Below are positions 17,160 to 27,500 of a stretch of DNA of 43,992 nucleotides, in pieces (the first letter of the stretch is position 1; every line of letters starts with the position of its first letter). The position numbers were made by a program, and so were the translations under genes. Below the pieces are notes generated by a model. That model had not been told where the DNA came from. It saw only the letters and a list, made by a program, of their open reading frames with translations, and made no database searches. Where the stretch lies: positions 1 to 43,992 of the forward strand of contig JAKANS010000026.1 in the NCBI GenBank assembly GCA_021823625.1, read 5' to 3'. The stretch is from a bacterium (GTDB lineage: Bacteria > Verrucomicrobiota > Verrucomicrobiia > Limisphaerales > J093).

Positions 17160-18710
17160 CTAACGCCGCTCTGCCGGCGCGAGGCGATAGCTCACAAACG
17201 CCACCTGCCGGCTGTCCGGCGACCACGACGGCACATTCATCGTGCCTTGCCCGCCGAAGAGCTTCGCGAGCACCTGCACTTCGCCGCCGTTCGCCGGCAT
17301 GAGCCGCAACTGCACGTCCTGATTTGCCGGGTGCCCCGCCACGTCCTTCGCGTAGCTGAGGAACACCAGCCATTTCCCGTCCGGCGAAGGGTGCGCGAAC
17401 CAGTTGTTGAAACCGTCGTTGGTGACCTGTTCCTGGCTGCTGCCGTCGGGTCGCATCCGCCAGATTTGCATCAGGCCGGTGCGGTCGGAGTTGAAGTAGA
17501 TCCAGCGGCCGTCCGGCGAGTACTCCGGGCCGTCGTCGAGCCCTTTGGCCGTCGTCAGCCGCGTCTCCGCGCCGCCGCCGACCGGGATCGTGTACACGTC
17601 GAACTCGCCATTACGCTCCGCGCAATACGCCAGCGTCTGCCCGTCCGGCGACCAGCCGTGCCAGTACGACGGCCCCGCGTCGGTCACGCGCCGCGGCGTG
17701 CCGCCGGTCGCGGGCAGGACGTAAATCAGCGACTTCCCGCCCGCCTGCGACTGATCGCTGATGGCGAGTTGCGAGCCGTCGGCCGACAGGCCGTGGTCGT
17801 TGTTGCACCGCGTGGCAAAGCCGGTGTCGAGCGACTCCGGCGTGCCGCCCGTCACGGGCAGCCGGTAGATGCGCCCGTGGCGGTTGAGGAGAAAGTGCTT
17901 GCCGTCGCGCGACCAGTTCGGCGCCTCGAAATGATCCCGCGCCCAGTAAACCGTCCGCCGATCCTTCGACGCGATGGCCACCGTCTCGAGCGTGCTTTCC
18001 AGGACCACGTTGGTCGTCGCCGCGTGCGGACGCGATTCCAGCCGGACGTTCGCGAAGACCACCGTTTCCAGCGCGTTGTCGTCGTGCGCGCACACGCCGA
18101 GGCCGACATAGACCGGGTCTTGCAGCTTCAACTTGAACGACCCTCCCGCCGGCCGCAGCGCCTCGCCCGCCTTGGCCACGGACATGAACACGTCGTCGCC
18201 CCAGCGCTCGATCCGCAACGTGCGCGGGCCGGTGACGTTGGCCTGGATTTCGCGGGTCGGCCCGTCGGATTCCTCGCGGTATTGGAGCGAGGTCAAGCCG
18301 TCGCCGTGCAAGGCGGCATCGGCGTACGCCGCGCCCGGCGCCAGGCTCTGGCGAATCAGCAGGCAGGCCTTGCGATGGGCGTTGCCGCCATTGCCCACGA
18401 ACGCGATGTCCGCCGTCAATGCGAGGTCGCCGGAGAGGCGGGTCCAGACGTAGTGCAGCGCGTCGTTGGTGAACCACATGTTCGCGCCGCCGCCGGTGAT
18501 CGTGTAGGTCTGCCTCGCGGCGTCGAACGTGACCGAGCCGGCGCGCTTCACCGCGCCCACGTCGCCGTGGCCTGCGAACAAGCCCAACGCCGGCTCAGCC
18601 GCCTCGGCTGAGTGGGCGGCGGCGGCCAAGCCCAGCAGGCAATTGACGGCGCAAAAGGCGAACCAGGCGCGACGACGGCGAGCCGGCCGGAATCGAGTGG
18701 TAACGTGCAT
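17160..18710 (-). CDS. Exported TolB-like beta-propeller (PD40 repeats)
   Basis: 516 residues from the ATG at 18710, with an arginine-rich start and hydrophobic signal ([20 protein letters not shown]). Residues ~45-230 look like a concanavalin-type sandwich domain of the DUF1349 kind ([31 protein letters not shown]). The rest carries at least five WD40-like PD40 blades marked by SPDG motifs ([51 protein letters not shown]). Such proteins act outside the cytoplasm as binding or scaffold modules near polysaccharide-use genes. No catalytic residues recognised. A longer upstream reading is rejected because it runs over the ParE toxin gene. Confidence 0.85.
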   Translation of the reverse strand: MHVTTRFRPARRRRAWFAFCAVNCLLGLAAAAHSAEAAEPALGLFAGHGDVGAVKRAGSVTFDAARQTYTITGGGANMWFTNDALHYVWTRLSGDLALTADIAFVGNGGNAHRKACLLIRQSLAPGAAYADAALHGDGLTSLQYREESDGPTREIQANVTGPRTLRIERWGDDVFMSVAKAGEALRPAGGSFKLKLQDPVYVGLGVCAHDDNALETVVFANVRLESRPHAATTNVVLESTLETVAIASKDRRTVYWARDHFEAPNWSRDGKHFLLNRHGRIYRLPVTGGTPESLDTGFATRCNNDHGLSADGSQLAISDQSQAGGKSLIYVLPATGGTPRRVTDAGPSYWHGWSPDGQTLAYCAERNGEFDVYTIPVGGGAETRLTTAKGLDDGPEYSPDGRWIYFNSDRTGLMQIWRMRPDGSSQEQVTNDGFNNWFAHPSPDGKWLVFLSYAKDVAGHPANQDVQLRLMPANGGEVQVLAKLFGGQGTMNVPSWSPDSRQVAFVSYRLAPAERR

Positions 18711-18841
18711 GGCCGACTTTGGTTTCGGCAGCGGGCAAGGTCCAGCCGGGAGTGGAGGCGAAGCGGCGAAACCGTTCCCCCGACTGCACCAGTCGGATGA
18801 TCCCGCGTGACCTGCGCCGGTGGAGCGGAGCGAAACCGGCG

Positions 18842-19156
18842 TCATGGTCCACGCGGATGTTCGAACACACGATTCTTCCAGTAATCTGGGTCTCGATGGA
18901 GGTGCATCACGGCCATGACCGCGAAGAAGTCGGGACAGACGCGGAAGAGGATGCCGAAGGGAAAAGTCTTGACCAGGCATCGGCGCACATCGCCATCGAC
19001 AATCGGATAGAGGTCGGGGTTGAGCGCGATCCTGTTGAGTGCATCCTGGACGGAGGCGAGGAATCGTTTGCCGAGGTGCGGGTGCTGGGACTCGTACCAC
19101 ACTGCCGCGTCGATCATTTCCAATTCCGCTTCGGCGTGGAAGCGAACGGGCTTCAT
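18842..19156 (-). CDS. ParE/RelE-type toxin
   Basis: 104 residues, ATG at 19156. The [21 protein letters not shown] start, the central [15 protein letters not shown] helix and the FPFGILFRV strand are typical of ParE-type plasmid-stabilisation toxins. The start overlaps the antitoxin stop as ATGA, indicating translational coupling. Some ParE members poison gyrase; others have lost activity. Full length with no visible damage. Confidence 0.88.
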   Translation of the reverse strand: MKPVRFHAEAELEMIDAAVWYESQHPHLGKRFLASVQDALNRIALNPDLYPIVDGDVRRCLVKTFPFGILFRVCPDFFAVMAVMHLHRDPDYWKNRVFEHPRGP

Positions 19157-19377
19157 GCCAGTGCGGCGTAAGCTTTGGCAAAAACGTCAGCCGCTTGACG
19201 AAGCTCAACGACACCATCGTCCATTTCCCGACAACGTTTTCGGATTTCGTCGCGCCACGCCGGAGAGATTTCTGGACCCGGCGTTGCGTCAAGACTCTCG
19301 ATCAGGCGCTCAGCCACGAAGGCTCGCGCCTGGGGTGAAAGCGCGAGCGCTTCAGCCACAATCCTATCGGCCGTCAT
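19153..19377 (-). CDS. Addiction-module antitoxin (CHP02574-type)
   Basis: 74 residues from the ATG at 19377 ([20 protein letters not shown]), with GAG six bases upstream; an ATG six bases earlier (19383) is also possible. The [11 protein letters not shown] segment and the [15 protein letters not shown] helix match the 'putative addiction module component' antitoxins that pair with ParE-like toxins. The stop overlaps the toxin start (ATGA). Confidence 0.85.
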   Translation of the reverse strand: MTADRIVAEALALSPQARAFVAERLIESLDATPGPEISPAWRDEIRKRCREMDDGVVELRQAADVFAKAYAALA

Positions 19378-19435
19378 GCTCATCTCAAAACGGTACCTAT
19401 TTCCACTCCGGCCGGTCAATCTTCCGCTTCGAACG

Positions 19436-19618
19436 TCAAACCTCACGCGTTCCGAAAGGCCAGATGCCTCTGCCCGCGTGATTCGGCACCGTCGTTCCGC
19501 GACCGTCCGCATGGCGACACTGCAGGTGCGAACCTCGCTGCCGCACCAGGGCGAAACCCAGAGCCTCGAGCCTGCGGCACACCTCGCGCGGCGTCAGGAC
19601 CGGCAGCTTGCCCCTGAC
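19436..19618 (-). pseudogene. HicA toxin remnant without start codon
   Basis: Reading the minus strand directly after the HicB stop gives a HicA-like string (GKLPVLTPREVCRRLEALGF, then VRQRGSHLQC with the catalytic His, then TTVPNHAGR). No ATG, GTG or TTG stands in front of it in that frame; it begins straight after the HicB stop codon. The C-terminal GLLRKILRDA-type helix of the family is missing, replaced by IWPFGTREV and a stop at 19436-19438. A dead hicA is the simplest reading. Confidence 0.65.
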
Positions 19619-19828
19619 TCACCCCACTTGAATCATCTGGGTCCCGACAAACTCCGCCTGCAACGGCGGCTCCCCATCCTCCAGCAGCAGGCCCACGACC
19701 TCCTCCAGATTCCGCTTCAGCTCGTCCAACGAGGCTCCCTGCGAATGGGCCCCCGCGAACCCCGGCACGTACCCGACGTAGAGTCCGGTGTCCGCACACT
19801 TCTCCACCACGGCCGTGTACTGCTTCAT
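19619..19828 (-). CDS. hicB: HicB-type antitoxin
   Basis: 69 residues starting at the ATG at 19828 (MKQYTAVVEKCADTGLYVGYVPGF). The YVGYVPGFAGAHSQGASLDELKRNLEEVVGLLLED layout is the partial RNase-H-like HicB fold. No C-terminal DNA-binding domain is present, which is common in short HicB proteins. The partner HicA behind it is broken (19436-19618), so this antitoxin is an orphan. Confidence 0.85.
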   Translation of the reverse strand: MKQYTAVVEKCADTGLYVGYVPGFAGAHSQGASLDELKRNLEEVVGLLLEDGEPPLQAEFVGTQMIQVG

Positions 19829-19906
19829 GAACGGACGCTACCCCGGCCGGCAGCGGGCGTCAAAGCCACCGATCGCGACCTGGGCGACTCGGGCCGAACG
19901 TCCGAC

Positions 19907-20173
19907 TCAGCGACCGCCACCGATGAGGGTGCGGTCTGCTTCGCGGTGTCGAACATGACCGAGCCAGCGCGCCCAATTGAAACCGGAAAACATGAACACC
20001 CCGGAAACCACCTCGATGATCCGCAGCGCTTGCACGAGCCCGAACTCGAACGGATGCGCCCAGCACTCGGCGAGACGTTGAGCCGGCGGCAGCCACCCGG
20101 CCACCAGGGCGAGGCCGCCCAGGACGATGAACACCCAACTGATCACGGTGACTGAGAGTGGGCGCCTGCTCAT
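19907..20173 (-). CDS. Small membrane protein, 88 aa
   Basis: ATG at 20173, 24 bp behind the VOC gene stop. Two hydrophobic segments (VISWVFIVLGGLALVAGWLP and LRIIEVVSGVFMFSGFNWARWL). Families with this MSRRPLSVTVISWVFI start often go on to further membrane helices after NWARWL; here the chain instead ends in a polar tail (VRHREADRTLIGGGR), so the gene may be truncated or frameshifted at its 3' end. Function unknown. Confidence 0.6.
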   Translation of the reverse strand: MSRRPLSVTVISWVFIVLGGLALVAGWLPPAQRLAECWAHPFEFGLVQALRIIEVVSGVFMFSGFNWARWLGHVRHREADRTLIGGGR

Positions 20174-20197
20174 CCGGCCGTTCTCGTCTGTGCGCGG

Positions 20198-20614
20198 CTA
20201 AGGTCGCCAGTTTCCGTCCGCCGATCCGTCCGGGCTGGCGAGCACGACGGTGTAGCCATCGGGATCGCGCAGCCAGACCTCCCAATGGTTCGGGCCGCCG
20301 TCACCGTCGGGTGGATTGCGATGGCGCGGCAGAACGATCTTCGCCTGCAACTCCACGGCGCGGGCCAGGGCAGCGTCGAAGTCCGCGACTTCAAACCACA
20401 GGAGCACGCCGTTTCCGGGCGGGAGGTTAGGATCGCCGATGGGGCCGTGATGGTGCTCCACGTCCCAGCGGTGCAATTGGAGAACCAGCCGGCCGTGCGC
20501 GACGAGCCGCTCATACTGAGTGCCGCCGTGGTCGCTCTGACAACCCAGGAGGCGTTGATACCAGCGACTGCTCGCCTCGACGTCACGCACGCAAATCAGG
20601 GGCTGAGGGCGCAT
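20198..20614 (-). CDS. VOC-family (glyoxalase/bleomycin-resistance-like) protein
   Basis: 138 residues from the ATG at 20614 (MRPQPLICVRDVEASSRWYQRLLG). The vicinal-oxygen-chelate fold is recognised from the RDVEASSRWYQRLLGC start, LVLQLHRWD and the C-terminal NHWEVWLRDPDGYTVVLASPDG. The metal-ligand positions (His in LQLH, Glu in WEVW) are present. Substrate unknown; members include dioxygenases, glyoxalases and drug-binding proteins. Lies within the accessory region behind an attC-like stem-loop on the same strand. Confidence 0.85.
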   Translation of the reverse strand: MRPQPLICVRDVEASSRWYQRLLGCQSDHGGTQYERLVAHGRLVLQLHRWDVEHHHGPIGDPNLPPGNGVLLWFEVADFDAALARAVELQAKIVLPRHRNPPDGDGGPNHWEVWLRDPDGYTVVLASPDGSADGNWRP

Positions 20615-20689
20615 ACGAGCGATATCTATAGGTCCTCCGCGGTTATTCCGCCAATGGCTGGGTAAACCTGGCAAGGACCTGCCGTGGCT

Positions 20690-20782
20690 GGCGAACAGGC
20701 ATCCCGCCGGACCGGCCGCCTCGGCTGAGCGGCCGACGGAGGCAGTAGGCCGGAGGAGGTCCGCTTGTTGGAAGGGTTAGAC
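20690..20782 (-). other. attC-like imperfect inverted repeat
   Basis: A 93-bp stem-loop behind the HExxH gene. On the minus strand its outer core is GTCTAAC (20776-20782, fits the RYYYAAC consensus) and contains the TAA stop codon of that gene. The inner arm CGGACC pairs with GGTCCG, a GGCC/GGCC block and an inner GGCCGC...GCGGCC hairpin follow, and the distal core is GTTCGCC at 20690-20696, a poor GTTRRRY match. This is the layout of integron attC sites, but no integrase is present in the window. Confidence 0.4.
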
Positions 20783-21235
20783 GTCTGTTTCATGGGCACG
20801 CGCGTCGACTTCAAACGGAGCATCTTCGTAACCGAAGTCCACGATCTGTTGAAGGTAGTTGGGCAGATAGGTAGCTATTGAACCAGCGATTTCGTACTGA
20901 TGCACATGCCGGCACTCGTGCGAAAGAAGTCGGTTTGAGTTGTGCCCAAGGCAGATGTAGATGCAGTGGCCGAGAGTGAGGCCCACCATATTCGGGCCCA
21001 GGAGTCCGGTTTCGAGTGTCGCTAATTGAAGAAGCGGATCGTCAGGTATGGGCAAGCGCGGCACAAGCGAGACGCGGATTCGTTCTGGTTGGGCGACGCC
21101 TACGCGCCTGGCAATCGCAACCTCGAGATCATTGAGTGCTAAACCCCTCGCCGCGATCTCCGCAGCCCGCGCCTCCGCCCACGCGATGGCTTTTGGCACA
21201 AGAAGTGGCAGCGCCGAGCGTAAATTGAAGTTCAT
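20777..21235 (-). CDS. Small HExxH-motif protein (putative zincin-like)
   Basis: 152 residues from the ATG at 21235 (MNFNLRSALPLLVPKAIAWA). The motif SHECRHVHQYE puts HExxH at residues 106-110, the zinc-binding signature of metallopeptidases, on a helix followed by an Ala/Tyr-rich stretch. The chain is short for a peptidase and the rest is not a family I can name. No signal peptide. Its TAA stop lies inside the core of an attC-like stem-loop, suggesting it is or was a mobile cassette. Enzymatic activity is inference from the motif alone. Confidence 0.6.
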   Translation of the reverse strand: MNFNLRSALPLLVPKAIAWAEARAAEIAARGLALNDLEVAIARRVGVAQPERIRVSLVPRLPIPDDPLLQLATLETGLLGPNMVGLTLGHCIYICLGHNSNRLLSHECRHVHQYEIAGSIATYLPNYLQQIVDFGYEDAPFEVDARAHETDV

Positions 21236-21561
21236 AGACGCCAACAGTCATTGAGCACATGCGGTTCATCCAAGGCACGCCTCCGAGATAGGCTGCTACC
21301 GATGCGATCTATCCCAAAAACGTCAAGTCTTGTGCGTGCATGTTGGTTCGAGGTTGGGCAGAAACGGGCCGCTTGGCAAGTTGAGATGCCGGCTGATCGG
21401 TGTTGTTTTCTAGCCCAGGCAGCCGCTGACGTGAGTCGGCCCACACTTTCCCGGCGGTTTGACTCCGGTTCAGCCAGCGCGGACTGACGGCCGCGGCTAT
21501 AAAAACGCGGCGCGGAAGCACCAGGCCTCCGCGCCGCGCCTGAACCAACACTCACCGAACC
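21236..21561. other. Intergenic, 326 bp, no gene seen
   Basis: Between the HExxH gene and the giant gene. Apart from the terminator at 21500-21538 I see no coding frame with good codon use, no RNA gene and no repeat shared with the rest of the window. Confidence 0.5.
21500..21538 (-). terminator. Rho-independent terminator of the giant gene
   Basis: An 11-bp perfect stem (21506-21516 with 21528-21538; CGCGGCGCGGA and its complement) and an 11-nt loop. On the minus strand the stem is followed at once by TTTTTATAG. It stands 23 bp after the stop codon at 21562, where a terminator for this gene is expected. Confidence 0.85.
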
Positions 21562-24500
21562 TCAACGAGAAATTTCCAGTTTGAGGAAGCCTTGCGCAGC
21601 CGCGCCCACCGGCTGGGTGGCTCGCATCGTGACTTCGAGGCAGTCGCCTTTGTCCACCGGCGACCCGACTTGTGTGACCGCCGTGGACCCGGCCCACGGC
21701 ACCAGGCCGCCGGACGCCGTCACGCGGTATTGCACATCCGTCAGCTCAACCTTAGGCCGCCGGTAGGTCAACGTGAGATAGTTCTGACCGGTGAGCGAAA
21801 CCATCCCCGCCTTGGGCGCCGCCAGCGGCCGGTCAGGCACCCGCGGGTTGGTGGCGAAGGCATACTCGGCGAAGTTGTTCAAACCGTCCTGGTCGGCATC
21901 GTCACCGGGTCCAGCCGCGTTCGGCGGCAGGTCTTGAGTCGCCGCCCAGGTCGCGAAGTTCATGCCGCCCGCGATAGCCGTGACCGCGTCTGGCGCGGAC
22001 GGAGGCAGCTCCGTGTTGCCCGCCGCATCGCGCGCCACGCTGAAGAAGCGATAGGAGGAACCGGGTTGCCCGGTGAACGTGGCCGTCGTGTCGGTGGTGG
22101 CCACCTGCCAGAGCGTGTACGGCTCGCTGCCCCGTGAGACAAAGACGTCGAAGCTCGCGATGCCGGAACCACCGGTGGCGTCGGTGCCGCTCCAGGTCAC
22201 TTCGAACGGACCATTGGCCTCCGCCGGGAGGGCCTGGACGGCGCTGGTGGGCGCCACGGCGTCCACCGTGTTGGTCACTTTCGGGGTGAGGATCGGCGGA
22301 TTCGCGCCGTAAGTTGGATCGAAGATGATCGTCGCCTGGTTGCGAATCTGCGTGCCGTCGGCCAATTCGAGCTTCGGCCGGATGGTGTAGGTGAGCGTGC
22401 CTTCGCCGCGATGGGAGGCGTCGTTCGGCGGCAGGAACCCGGCGAACGGATCCTCCGGCAGGTCGCCGGTGCTGGCGTCGCGCGAGCGCATCAGCCAAGT
22501 GATGCGGCCGGTGGTGGAGTCGAAGCTGACCTCCACCGTCACGGCGTTGGCATCGGTCCCGACCTGGGCGGTGGTGGTGAACTGCTGCCGGCCCGGCGGC
22601 ACGGTGAGGCGCGCGTCATTGAACTCGATGGTCTTCAACTCGAAGGTGGACCAGTCGAGGTTCGCGTCGAGGTCGTCCGTCACGAGCACCTCCTGCGCGG
22701 GCGCGGCGGCCGTCGGCTTGTTCTCGAACAACACCTCGAACGGCAGGACCTGGTCGGGGTTGACCCAGTGCTCGGGCCCGGCGCCGGCGAGGGCGTACTT
22801 GTCGTTCGGGTCCACGCTGCCGACGATGGTGAAGGTGCCGCCCGCAATCACGCCGGGGAACGGCGGGCTCTTGAAGATGTCGCCGAGCCGTTGCTCGAAG
22901 CCCGACGGGTCATTCCACGGCTTGCCTTCAAGGCTGGCGCCGGAGGCATTCGTGAGGACCGGTTGCTGCCGATCCTTCTCCTTGGCGGCGTTTTCGTATT
23001 TCTTCGTCACCAGGGCGGTGGTCAGTTCCATTGAGAGGCCGAGGCTGCGGCACTTCCGAAGCTGGCCTTTCAAGTTTTTGATCAACTCACCACCGCTGGC
23101 GGTGTCATGGGAGATCTTGTTGGACTGGGTGCCGGCAAAACCGACGAAGGTCGTGTTCGCCGGCGTCACTTTCTCGTTGAACGCCTCCGAATGACAGGAG
23201 TCATTCACGAAGTAAGTCGTGCCGGCGCCGACTTCATCGAGCGCCTGCGTGAAGGCCACCGGTGAGAGGAAATCGCCGTTGAAGGCGAGATACGGCGCGC
23301 CGCTGGACTTCAGCCCTCCGTGGCCGCTGAAAACGACCACCAGGTTGTCGTCGGCGTCCACCTTGCCCTTCAACGAGCGAATGCCATTCAGCATGGTGGA
23401 ACGACGGACGTCCTTATTGTCACCCGGGAAGTCGTGGGCCAGGAGATACTGGCCGTCCGGTGTGCGCAGATCCTTCTTGGCGTAGTCATTCAGATCAATG
23501 GCGTCTTTGCGGGTGCCGGGGAGGTTATTCCACTTCCAGACCGGGTCATTGGCATCCATCGTCGTGTAGTCTTCGACGGAAATGACCACCCACCAGGTCT
23601 TGCGGATGCCATCGGCGGGCGGCGCCGCGGACGGCCCATGCAGGCCCGGCCCGACGCCTGGCTCTTCATAATCGGCCGGCACTGGGTTGAGCGGGCGCTC
23701 CGTGGAAACGCCATCGGGTTCATTGCCGAACAGCCAGCGACCATTGATGTTCGCCAGGTAGCTGAAGCGGAGTTCGCTGGCCGCGAGCTCGGCCAGATCG
23801 CCCTCGAGCAAAGCCGCGTAATCGCCTAGCGTGGCGCCGAGGCGGTCGTTGAGCCCGCTGACCAGCGCGGCCCACTTGGCCGCATCCGCACCCGTGGGGG
23901 CCGGGAGAGACGCCCAGTTGAAGGAGGCCGAATTCGCTTCGAACTCGTCGCCCGTCATCATTTCCACCGTAATCGTGGCGGAGCTCATCGTCTTCACGCG
24001 CACCTCGAAGGTGACCTCCTGGCCCGGCCCGAGCGTGGGCAGCAAGGCCTCCGGGTTAAGGCCCCAGAACGTGAACGAGTCAGCCCAGTTGAGCGTGCTT
24101 TCGTACAGCCGGATTTCGGTCGCCCCTGGCGCGCGGAAGCGCAGCAGCGGCAGCTTGAGATCCACGAGGCCGCGGTTGCCGTACGTCACGAACCAGCTCA
24201 TGAACCGCCCGGCGCGGGTCGTCCCCGGCCCGCTGAGCGAGGCGTAGAAATCGGGCGCGCCGCCTTCCGCGACTTCGACCGCCTGCGGCAGGACGAACTG
24301 CAATCCACCTGCCTCGACGATGACGTCCGCCTTGCCGGCAGGGAAACCGGTCAGATCGAACGTGGCAAACACGCGACCGCTGTCGCGAACGCTCGCGCGC
24401 AAAGCAGCGCGTTTCTCGCCACCAGCGCGCACCGCGAAGGTGGTGTTCGTTGTGAGCGCAGAACCGTGCAGGTCGAGCGTGACCTGGCCGGCGTTGCCGA

Positions 24501-27500
24501 CGGCTTCAGGCCAGACGGACTCGAGGCTGAAGGCCGCTGACGCCGCTGAGATCTGGAAACTCTGCGGCGTGGCCGGCAGCACGCGCCCGATGGCGAGCAC
24601 GTAGAAGACATTCGCGTCGCCGGGCCCGGTGGGAGTGCCGGCGCCTGAAGTAACGGCGCTCGTGTCGGTCGCGCTCCATTCGCGCTGGCGCGCGCTGTAG
24701 TTTTCAGACGTCGGCATGAAACCCCGGCCGACGTAGATCTCGGTGACGCCCTGGTCCGCCAGCAGATCGAGGTTGAAGCGCACGTCCTTGCCGGCCGGCG
24801 CGACGCATTGGAACCAGTGCGGTTCCTCCTGCGCCGCAAACGAAGCGCTGAGGGCCGCGCCATCCAGCGGAATCATTGGCAGCGTCAGCGAGGAAGCGAT
24901 CCCCGCCGCGCTTTCGTTGTTCGCCGAGTTGGCGCCTTCGAAGACGTCTCCGCGGCTGTTGCCGACGACGAGCCAGTTGTAGTCCGCCGCCACTCCGCCG
25001 GGCACACGCACGTCGGCGCCCGCCCGATAGCTCTGGCCCGGCCCCAGCGTGATGCTGCGCCCGGCGAGGATTTCGCCCACGGCGAGCCGCTGCCCGTCCG
25101 TGCCACTCCGCAGGTAAACCGCGTCATGCCACGGCCCGGTGAACGCATCCGCGCCGCGGTTGACGACGGTCCACTCCACGTGAACCGATCCGCCGGCGGT
25201 GATCTGCGCCGGACCAGAAACGTCGGTCACGACCAAATCGATATTCGAAGGTGCGCTCTCGACAAACTCGAATGCCCCCATGTCTGGCACGGCGCCGTTC
25301 GCCGCGGCGGTGCCGGTGTTGCCGGTGCGCGGATCGTCATAACGCGCCATGCCGGCAAAGTCGGTCGCCGGCGCCACCGCGCCGGCCGCCGCGTCGATGC
25401 CCGGCGAGGCGTAGTTGAGCCGGAAGTTGTCGGCCACGGCGTCCTTGTAGCGCGGGGCAGCGGAAATGTTGCCGTCCTGGCCCGTCCGGTCGCTCGTGCC
25501 ATTGTAGTTGCCGCGCGTGGCGCCGGGGTTCCAGACGTTGCAGGAAGTGACCGTCGGCGTGGAACCGCCGAGATCGTGCTCGATGCCCACGTCGATGCTG
25601 CGCGACACGATCGAGTTCCGCACGATCAAGTGTCCGACGTGTTCCAGCAGGCCGATGCGGTTGCTGTCGAGCGTGCAGTTGACGATGGTCATCTCGCCCA
25701 CGGCGGTGAGACCACGGTCGCACCGGAGCACCACGCAGTTCTCGAACCGCGTGGTGCCATAACAAAACGCGCCGTCCTTCAGGGCGTCGGCGATGATGCA
25801 GTTCCGGGCCGTGAACCCGCCGCCCAACGCCTCGATGACGCCGCCGGCCCCCCACGGATTGCCGACCGAATTCCCGCCGTAGCGGATTTCGGCGTGGGTC
25901 AGTTCACCGGTGGCGCCGTCCTCGAAGCGCAGGCTGCGCCAATCGCCCGCCGCGGGCTTGGTCTGCGTGCCGTCTTCGTTGGTGTCGCCGCCCCAGACAT
26001 CGTCGTTGATCGACGTGAACACGACGGGTTGGGCAAGCGTGCCAGCCGCCACGAGCCGACCGCCGTTCTGCACCGTAATCCCCTGACCGGCGCGAAACTT
26101 GACGATCGCCCCCGCTTCGATGGTGAGCGTGGCACCGGCCGGCACCGTCACGATGTCGGTGATTTCGCGCAAGCTGTCCGAAGTCCAGGTTTCGCTGCCG
26201 GCCAGCGCGCCGCCGTAAGCCCGGCTGTTGAAGCGGAACAAGGCGTTTTCATTGGCATTCAACGTGGCGCTGGCATTGACCGCCAGCCGCCAGGAGCCCG
26301 GCGTGGGTTTGGTCAAATCGCCGTCCAGGTTGCTGTCGCCCCCGACTGAATCGTCCAGGAACGATGTGAGGGTGATCGGCTGGGCCGCCGTCCCCAACGC
26401 CGTGAGCTTGCCGCCGCCGAGCAGGTTCAGCCGCGCGCCCGGCAGGAATTTCACCATCACGCCCGGCTGGAGCGTGAGGCTCTGGCCGGCGCCGATGGAC
26501 ACTTCGCGGCTCACCACGTGGACTGTCCCAGCCGCCCAAGTTTCCGAAGCGCTGAGCGCGCCGTTGTGCCAGATGACGCTGTTGTTCACGGCCACGGAGC
26601 GCCGGGTTTCACCCGCCACGCCGCCGCCGGCGCCACGAACGACGGCCGCGATTTCGTAGAAGCCGTCGCTCACGCCCGCGGTGTCCCACGTCGCGCCGGC
26701 GGTCAAGCCGGCCGGCAAGGTGGCGATCGGCGTCGGCACACCGTCGCGCCACGCGCTGAACTCCGCGGAGAACGGGCCGGTGCCCGGAACGAAGGCGGCG
26801 ATTTCCAGCCTCACCGCGCCGTTCAGCCACGGCTCGCCCGGCGAGAGCCAGACCAGCATGGGAACGGCGTCCTCATGGATCGTGCCGCGGCCACCCGGTC
26901 GCGCGCCGCCGGCGCCGTCCGCCGTGATGGCACCCGTAAACGTGCTCGTGCCGCGGTAAATCGCGATCCGCCCGCCCGCGCCGCTGCCACCATCGACCCA
27001 CTCGCCGGGTCCGCCATTGGCACGAATCTCGCCGCTGCCGGCAAAGGTGCGCGCGTTCAACAGGATGCTGCCGCCCGACCCACCACCGGCGTTGTTGACC
27101 GGACCGCCGAGTGCGTTCGCGGTGATGCTGCCGTCCACGGTGAGCGTGCCGCCCACGATCATCCGCACGACACCGCCGCCATCGGTACCCGGACCGCTGT
27201 CACCGCGACCGCCCTGGCTGCCGGGCGTCGAGGGTTCAAGCGCCGAGCCGTAAGCCGCGCCGCCCGGCGCGCCCGACGCGCTGACGTAACCATCGCCGCC
27301 GTGGCCGGCACCACCACCCGCCCAGGAACCTGAGCCGCCCACGCCTGGACCCGGATCGCCGCCGATCGGATAACCCAGACCGTCCGCATAAACGCGACCG
27401 CCGATGCTGGCGTCGCCGAGCACAACCAGCTTCACCCCGCCGTCACCTTTGAGGTGGGTGAGCAGGGCATTGGTGGTCACTTCGAAGCTCTGAACGACGA

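Noticed and set aside
17140..17165. Short match between TTTTGACGGGC-GCTAA here and at 110-126, as a possible element end
   Set aside because: About 17 bp with one mismatch and no further similarity on either side; chance or a minor motif cannot be excluded, but no element could be built from it.
21245..21560. A tRNA or regulatory RNA in the gap before the terminator
   Set aside because: A GGTTCGA-like string occurs near 21344, but no cloverleaf arms or acceptor stem can be paired around it.
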